NCBI GenBank assembly: GCA_021785155.1
Contig: JAJYGE010000499.1
Location: 1-5,957 of the forward strand
Origin: Planctomycetota bacterium
GTDB lineage: Bacteria > Planctomycetota > Phycisphaerae > WQYP01
Direction: 5' to 3'
Length of the DNA: 5,957 nt
A model generated the notes under the pieces. The model did not search any database and was not told the origin of the DNA. It saw nothing but the letters and a program-made list of their open reading frames with translations. The position numbers were made by a program, and so were the translations under genes. Position 1 is the stretch's first letter. Every line of letters starts with the position of its first letter. Shown piece by piece: positions 1-4,012 of the stretch.

Positions 1-31
1 GGATGCGTGGCGCTAAATAGCGAAAAGACGG

Positions 32-178
32 TCATTGCTTTTTCGCGTCTCCAACTGGTCCGTTGCGCCGGGTTAGCAAACTCTTCAATCGCCACCGGCG
101 CACGGAGGGTGTATCCAAGGTGGGCGAGAATAAGACGACCTGTTCGCGATTGAGAGAGGCTTGGTTCCAGCGGCTCAT
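32..178 (-). pseudogene. Short ORF, possible 5' remnant of an IS1182-like transposase
   Basis: This 48-residue frame starts at an ATG (178-176) with a GGAG on the minus strand at 192-189, ten bases upstream, and ends at a TGA at 34-32. Its first 22 residues (MSRWNQASLNREQVVLFSPT, then LD) look like the N-terminus of IS1182-like transposases, which begin with a short polar segment followed by a 'R-x-Q-V-x-L-F-x-P-x-L-D' stretch. That resemblance is from memory, not from a search. After LD the expected 'DHPVR' region is only faintly suggested (TPSVRRW), and the frame stops far short of the several hundred residues a transposase needs. A second minus frame over the same bases is open from 215 to the left edge (71 codons, including RAPVAIEEFANPAQR), so a frameshift near base 115 is possible. 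It could equally be a chance ORF or the start of an unrelated small gene. Confidence 0.28.
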
Positions 179-554
179 GATGTAACGTCTCCAGCAAACG
201 ACAGGGAGAAATATACTATAATAATTGCAGTAATGAACATGAGTGCACTACTAAATTCAAAAATTCCGCAAATATGAATCACGCCGGGCGGTGGCGGAAA
301 TGTAACCGTGGTGCCGGGGCGATGCCGATGCCGGGACGCTGGGGATATCCGGGGGGCATAGCAATGCCGTGCTGATTAAATCGACAGGCCCCGCGCCGGG
401 ACTGAAAGTAAACGTGATCATGCGCGCAGTCGATCGCTATCGGGATGGAAACCCACGGCCGTTACGTCCGGGCCCAAACCGCCGGTTTATGATGCCTTTT
501 ACAGATCCCGGCAAAATCGGGCACACCCTCGCGGTCGCCCTTCGGTCCGCCGAC
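179..554. other. Non-coding stretch: AT-rich island followed by G-rich DNA
   Basis: No convincing gene is present here. Bases 206-280 are strikingly AT-rich (21 of 75 are G or C) and contain TATAAT at 217-222 and a perfect 8-base palindrome AGTGCACT at 242-249. No good -35 box accompanies that TATAAT on the plus strand. On the minus strand TATAGT and TATATT lie upstream of the short ORF and could be a weak promoter for it. Bases 281-356 are G-rich, with G runs at 316-319, 333-335, 341-344 and 351-356. A GTG-initiated plus frame at 369-593 is open for 74 codons, but it has no ribosome binding site, no recognisable product, and runs through the promoter of the next gene. I regard it as non-coding. 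Confidence 0.5.
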
Positions 555-581
555 TTGACGACAACCATGGCGCGGTATAAT
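555..581 (+). promoter_or_regulatory. Sigma-70 promoter of the XylR-like regulator gene
   Basis: A -35 box TTGACG (555-560, five of six consensus bases) and a perfect -10 box TATAAT (576-581) are separated by 15 bases, slightly shorter than the usual 16-18. Transcription would begin near 588, giving a leader of about 92 bases before the GTG at 680. A perfect palindrome TTAATTAA (590-597) sits at the predicted transcription start and could be an operator, possibly for autoregulation; that is inference. This is the clearest promoter in the window. Confidence 0.65.
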
Positions 582-668
582 ACGTTTGCTTAATTAACTT
601 AATGGGTGGTGGCTGGAGCGTACAGAATTGAAACGACGACACTTGGGGCAAGAGCAAACCGTCTATTC

Positions 669-674
669 AAGGAG
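669..674 (+). promoter_or_regulatory. Ribosome binding site that fixes the GTG start at 680
   Basis: AAGGAG lies five bases before the GTG at 680. Another in-frame GTG at 698 has no Shine-Dalgarno sequence at a suitable distance, so 680 is preferred as the start although it is not ATG. Confidence 0.7.
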
Positions 675-679
675 TACCG

Positions 680-1921
680 GTGGAGGTCAAGGATATTGTG
701 AAAAAAAAAGTGGGTCCGACACCCGTCACCCGGCAAAAGATTGTGGCCGGTGAACCTCCACGCGTGGCCCTGCTGTTGGAAGTCAATTTTTCCTGGCACC
801 AGTTCATTCTGCGCGGTATCGCCGACTATCTGGCGCTTCATCCGCGCTGGAAAGTATATGTGACCAGCCTCGGTGATGTTAACCCCGATCTGGCCGACTT
901 GCGCAAGCTGCATTTGCATGGCCTGATCATCAGCGATCTCTATGGATACCCGTCGCTGGAATGGCAGCGGCAACTGCGTTTCGCCGGGGCCTTGCGCGTA
1001 CCGGTGGTGCTGGCGTTGAGCGAACCGAAAAATTCCGGCCATCCGGAAGTTGCGTCCGATGACTATGCCGTCGGAAAATTGGCCGCTGAATACTTCCAGC
1101 ATCAAGGCTTTCAGAATTTCGCCTATTATGGAGGTGATATGGCTTTTTCGCGCCTTCGCAAGCAGGGCTTCGTTGAAACGCTGGCCGGTTCAGATCAGGC
1201 ATGTTCCGTACTGCTGCGTGGTGATATTCCATGGGGAAAACTCCACCAGGAATGGGAAACCAACCCACTGGCCGCCTGGCTCAAGACATTGCGCCGCCCT
1301 GCCGCCGTTATGGCTTGTTCGGATTTATGGGCCCGTCATATCGTCTTTACCTGCGAACGTCTGGGCCTGAGAATTCCCGAGGACATCGCTTTGCTGGGGG
1401 TGGATAATCAAACGGCTCTGTGCGAGATGCTGTCCCCTTTCCTCACGAGCATCGAATTGAATCCCCGCCGGATAGGCTACCTCGCGGCGGCGCAACTCTC
1501 CGATCTGATGGCGGGTGCGACACCTGACACCACGGCGACCCTGGTACCGCCGATAGCGGTAGTACCGCGCCATTCCACCGACGTGGTGAGCGTGGATGAT
1601 CCCGACATCGCCGAGGCCGCGCGCTTCATCCGGGAAAATGCCGCCATGCCCATAACGGTGGAGGACGTTTACAGAAAGGTGATGATTTCGCGCCGCAAGC
1701 TTGAGGTGGGTTTCAAACGCACTTTTCATCGCACGCCGCAAAAGGAGATATGGCGTGTCCGTGTGGCACGGGCTAAGACGCTGCTGGAACAAACTTCAGC
1801 GAAAATGCCCCGGATAGCGCAACTGAGCGGATTTTCCAATGCCGATCGGCTCTGTGTTATTTTTCGCCGCGAGACCGGCGTTACTCCCAGCGACTGGCGC
1901 CAGCGTTCCCGCAGCGTGTAA
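680..1921 (+). CDS. XylR-like transcriptional regulator, LacI-type sugar-sensing domain plus AraC HTH
   Basis: This 413-residue cytoplasmic protein is probably a sugar-responsive DNA-binding regulator. Residues 28-300 look like the periplasmic-binding-protein fold of LacI/XylR sensors. Family landmarks are the S-D-D (126-128) before 'VGKLAAEYF', the C-S-D (213-215), and 'PEDIALLGVDN' (233-243) followed by C-E (248-249), 'LTSIELNPRRIGYLAA' and so on. Residues 307-410 form a C-terminal AraC-type double helix-turn-helix: the first HTH lies around 326-350 and the second around 376-401, the latter containing 'LSGFSNADRL' and 'FRRETGVTPSDWR'. The length is close to E. coli XylR (392 residues), with a basic N-terminal extension of about 27 residues. 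The domain order is sensor first, AraC HTH last, as in XylR and unlike LacI. The effector sugar cannot be read from the sequence, so I do not assign the symbol xylR. A strong promoter lies upstream, and the next gene follows after 236 bases, so they are probably not a tight operon. I am confident in the family and unsure of the ligand and targets. Confidence 0.9.
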   Translation: MEVKDIVKKKVGPTPVTRQKIVAGEPPRVALLLEVNFSWHQFILRGIADYLALHPRWKVYVTSLGDVNPDLADLRKLHLHGLIISDLYGYPSLEWQRQLRFAGALRVPVVLALSEPKNSGHPEVASDDYAVGKLAAEYFQHQGFQNFAYYGGDMAFSRLRKQGFVETLAGSDQACSVLLRGDIPWGKLHQEWETNPLAAWLKTLRRPAAVMACSDLWARHIVFTCERLGLRIPEDIALLGVDNQTALCEMLSPFLTSIELNPRRIGYLAAAQLSDLMAGATPDTTATLVPPIAVVPRHSTDVVSVDDPDIAEAARFIRENAAMPITVEDVYRKVMISRRKLEVGFKRTFHRTPQKEIWRVRVARAKTLLEQTSAKMPRIAQLSGFSNADRLCVIFRRETGVTPSDWRQRSRSV

Positions 1922-2002
1922 ATCCTCCATCGGTGCAGCAGTTGCTGGAACTGGCGGAAGTGATCCTGACGCAAAACCACGGTGATATTGCGCGAAATAC
2001 TA

Positions 2003-2030
2003 TTGTACCTCCACCGGCGGGAACTATTAT
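2003..2030 (+). promoter_or_regulatory. Possible weak promoter for the PEP-CTERM protease-like gene
   Basis: TTGTAC (2003-2008) and TATTAT (2025-2030) are spaced by 16 bases. The -10 box matches five of six consensus bases but the -35 box only three. If used, transcription would start near 2037 and give a leader of about 120 bases. The 236-base gap after the regulator makes an independent promoter likely somewhere here, but this particular site is a guess. Confidence 0.3.
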
Positions 2031-2088
2031 TGAATCAGGCGCATGAAATGGCATGTCGCCGACGGACCGACAGGTACCGCCGCGGAGG
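2008..2088. repeat. Imperfect GC-rich inverted repeat before the PEP-CTERM gene
   Basis: The left arm CCTCC-ACC-GGCGG (2008-2020) and right arm CCGCC-GC-GGAGG (2077-2088) can pair as two 5-bp helices separated by a small asymmetric internal loop, enclosing 56 bases. No T-run follows, so it is not an intrinsic terminator. It could be a leader structure or chance in GC-rich DNA. Confidence 0.25.
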
Positions 2089-2145
2089 GAAAACACGCCG
2101 TGGGGATGCGAAGAAGTCCGTGTAAAGTTTGGTAACGCTTACAGC

Positions 2146-2150
2146 AGGAG
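2146..2150 (+). promoter_or_regulatory. Ribosome binding site that decides the ATG at 2158
   Basis: AGGAG lies seven bases before the ATG at 2158. The same frame is open upstream to an ATG at 2053, but that codon has no Shine-Dalgarno sequence nearby, and the 35 residues it would add are polar and charged and would bury the signal peptide. The start at 2158 is therefore preferred. Confidence 0.75.
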
Positions 2151-2157
2151 AACTGTT

Positions 2158-3951
2158 ATGCACGATCTTAAAAGTATACCGGGTTATAGTCCCGCCGTCG
2201 GCACCGAAATTTTTGCCGACTGCCGCCGCGCCCGGCGGCTGCCGATATGGACGGCACCGGCGCTGATGCTGGCGGCGGTATGTTCTACCGCGTCCGTGCG
2301 GGCCAATGGCTACAAGAACCCCTACAGTGTATATTACAACGAAATCGGACTGCCGCAACTTATCAGCATCGCTCCCACCATCAACGGTTCCGGTGTGGAT
2401 GTGATGCAGCCGGAAGCCTCTCAGGGGTGGAACTATAACGTTGAGGGGGATGAGTTTGAGGTCAATCCGGCCAGTGTTAATCAGCCGGCCGCGAATTTTT
2501 CCTATCTCAGCTATAGCGGTACCAATACCACGACCTTCGTGAGCGGCCTGGAGTCCAACCATGCCGACATGGTGGCAGGCCTTTTTTACGGTAATAACGA
2601 AACGTACACTTATGATAATACGCATACCGGCGTGGCGTGGGGCGTGTCCCATATCTACAGCGTCGACGCGAGCGTAGCCCTTAATTATTACAACGGCGGC
2701 CCCCAATACACCCCGTTTATTCTGCCCTATTATTACTACCCCAATGGTGGAGAGCCTGCGGCCCCCACCAGTACCCCGCTGATCGTCAACGACAGTTGGG
2801 TCGCCAACCCCGGCACGGTGTCCGACGGTAGTTATGTGCAAGGCTTGGATCAGTGCGCGGCAAAATTCAATATGCTATTTATCAACGCCATTGGCAATGG
2901 CACCCCGAACGGCCCCAGCAAGATCAGCCCGCCGGCCACCATGTACAACGGCATTGCGGTGGCGGACTACAACGGAACGGAGACCAACGGCGTATTCAGT
3001 CCCGCATCCGGAGCGCCCGCGACCTGGGTCGGCCCTACGCCGGGTGGCCGTTCCAAGCCGGATATCACCGCGCCAACCCCCTATATGGATACCAGTTTTA
3101 CCACGCCGATTGTTTCCGGTGTAGCGGCCCTGCTGACCCAGGCCGCCATGGACAACGTCGGGGGCACCGGCACCGCCGGCAATGCCACTGACATGCGCGC
3201 CATCAAGGCCCTTCTGCTCAATGGTGCGGTCAAACCGCAGGGGTGGACCAACAATTACACCCGTGTTCTCAGCGGTACCGGCACTTCCCAAACGCAAACC
3301 CTGACCTACTTGGCCCCATCGAACGTTACCTCCACCCCGCTGGATCCGCGCTACGGAGCCGGCGTTGTCAATGCGCTGAATTCTTATCAAAATCTCGCCG
3401 GCGGCGAGCATAATTTCAATGGCAGCGCGAGTGCCGCGTACACCGCCGGCGTTGCGCCGAGTTTTTCCTTTGACAGCGCCGCCGCCACCACCTATGAACC
3501 GGGACAGGAAGGGTGGAACTTGGCCAGCATCAGCAACTCGTCAGGCACCAATGTTTCCCAGCACTATATGTTCAATCTCGCTGGATCTGTCCGGACGACC
3601 TACACCCTCACGGCCACGTTGGCCTGGAATCTCGATGCCAGTGCCACGAGTATCAACAATCTGTATTTGGCACTGGTGAATTCCGCCGGAACGGTCGTGG
3701 GCCAAAGCAACAGCAATATCGATAATGTGCAGCAGCTTTACCTCAATGGCCTAACCGCGGGCGCTTACGATTTGGAAGTGTTAAAACCCGGCGGCACCAT
3801 GGTTTCCAACGCGGAAACCTATGCGCTGGCTTATAATTTTGTCGCCGCACCCGAACCGTCTTGCGCGTTGCTGTTGACTGCGGCCCTCGGCTTGGCACTG
3901 CTGGCACCACGGTACCGGCGGCGCATACATACTACAAGCGGCCATCGTTGA
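2158..3951 (+). CDS. Secreted subtilisin-like (S8) protein with PEP-CTERM sorting tail
   Basis: This 597-residue protein is an exported S8-type serine peptidase or peptidase-like protein. Residues 1-27 form a long n-region ending in RRARR, followed by a hydrophobic core (28-46) and a likely cleavage after VRA (49). The S8 domain spans about 70-410. The Asp region reads GVDVMQPEAS, placing Glu86 where subtilisin has Asp. His135 lies in NHADMVAG. Asn247 in AIGNG is the likely oxyanion-hole residue. Ser313 lies in DTSFTTPIVSGVAALL, where the usual Gly before Thr-Ser is Asp311. SKPDITAP just before it is typical of the family. Residues 415-560 look like a C-terminal beta-sandwich of the kind found after subtilase and P/PPC-type domains ('YTLTATLAW', 'GLTAGAYDLEVL'). 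The C-terminus has PEPS (565-568), a hydrophobic segment (569-584) and RYRRR, which is a PEP-CTERM signal handled by exosortase. It converges on the hydrolase gene. Family and export are sure; the substrate is unknown, and activity is uncertain because of the Asp-to-Glu change. Confidence 0.88.
   Translation: MHDLKSIPGYSPAVGTEIFADCRRARRLPIWTAPALMLAAVCSTASVRANGYKNPYSVYYNEIGLPQLISIAPTINGSGVDVMQPEASQGWNYNVEGDEFEVNPASVNQPAANFSYLSYSGTNTTTFVSGLESNHADMVAGLFYGNNETYTYDNTHTGVAWGVSHIYSVDASVALNYYNGGPQYTPFILPYYYYPNGGEPAAPTSTPLIVNDSWVANPGTVSDGSYVQGLDQCAAKFNMLFINAIGNGTPNGPSKISPPATMYNGIAVADYNGTETNGVFSPASGAPATWVGPTPGGRSKPDITAPTPYMDTSFTTPIVSGVAALLTQAAMDNVGGTGTAGNATDMRAIKALLLNGAVKPQGWTNNYTRVLSGTGTSQTQTLTYLAPSNVTSTPLDPRYGAGVVNALNSYQNLAGGEHNFNGSASAAYTAGVAPSFSFDSAAATTYEPGQEGWNLASISNSSGTNVSQHYMFNLAGSVRTTYTLTATLAWNLDASATSINNLYLALVNSAGTVVGQSNSNIDNVQQLYLNGLTAGAYDLEVLKPGGTMVSNAETYALAYNFVAAPEPSCALLLTAALGLALLAPRYRRRIHTTSGHR
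3850..3948 (+). other. PEP-CTERM sorting signal of the S8 protein
   Basis: The last 33 residues contain Pro-Glu-Pro-Ser (residues 565-568), then an Ala/Leu-rich transmembrane segment of about 16 residues, then a basic cluster RYRRR and a short hydrophilic end. This three-part layout defines PEP-CTERM domains, which are recognised and cleaved by an EpsH-type exosortase in exopolysaccharide-producing Gram-negative bacteria. No exosortase gene is in this window, so it must be encoded elsewhere if the system works. Confidence 0.88.
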
Positions 3952-3964
3952 TACTAACTTTACG

Positions 3965-3995
3965 GCATGGGTTTTATCATTTTTGTGAGCCATGC
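3965..3995. terminator. Weak hairpin between the convergent genes
   Basis: GCATGG (3965-3970) can pair with CCATGC (3990-3995) around a 19-base, T-rich loop. It lies in the 61-base gap between two converging stop codons, where a bidirectional terminator would be expected. The stem is only six pairs and no T-run follows it on either strand, so the intrinsic-terminator call is weak. Confidence 0.25.
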
Positions 3996-4012
3996 TCCGA
4001 GTTACGGTTACG

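Noticed and set aside
11..46. Small inverted repeats CGCT-AAAT-AGCG (11-22) and GCGAAAAG / CTTTTTCGC (20-46) considered as a terminator
   Set aside because: The stems are short, overlap each other, contain a bulge, and no T-run follows on either strand.
369..593. Plus-strand 74-codon ORF starting with GTG
   Set aside because: No ribosome binding site, no recognisable domain, and its 3' end overlaps the strong promoter of the regulator gene. It looks like a chance frame in GC-rich DNA.
599..1105. 168-codon minus-strand ORF opposite the regulator
   Set aside because: It is antisense to the firmly identified sensor domain and covers the regulator's leader and start; no motif supports it.
1928..1980. 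Possible terminator after the regulator gene
   Set aside because: Only a 4-bp CAGC-AGTT-GCTG hairpin was seen and there is no T-run, so transcription end cannot be placed from the sequence.
2035..2841. 268-codon minus-strand ORF opposite the protease-like gene
   Set aside because: It lies antisense to a clear signal peptide and S8 domain, has a Gly/Val/Ile-rich composition typical of a shadow frame, and shows no recognisable motif.
2875..3411. 178-codon minus-strand ORF opposite the S8 domain
   Set aside because: It overlaps the active-site serine region on the other strand; the Gly/Arg-rich sequence is what an antisense frame of a GC-rich gene gives.
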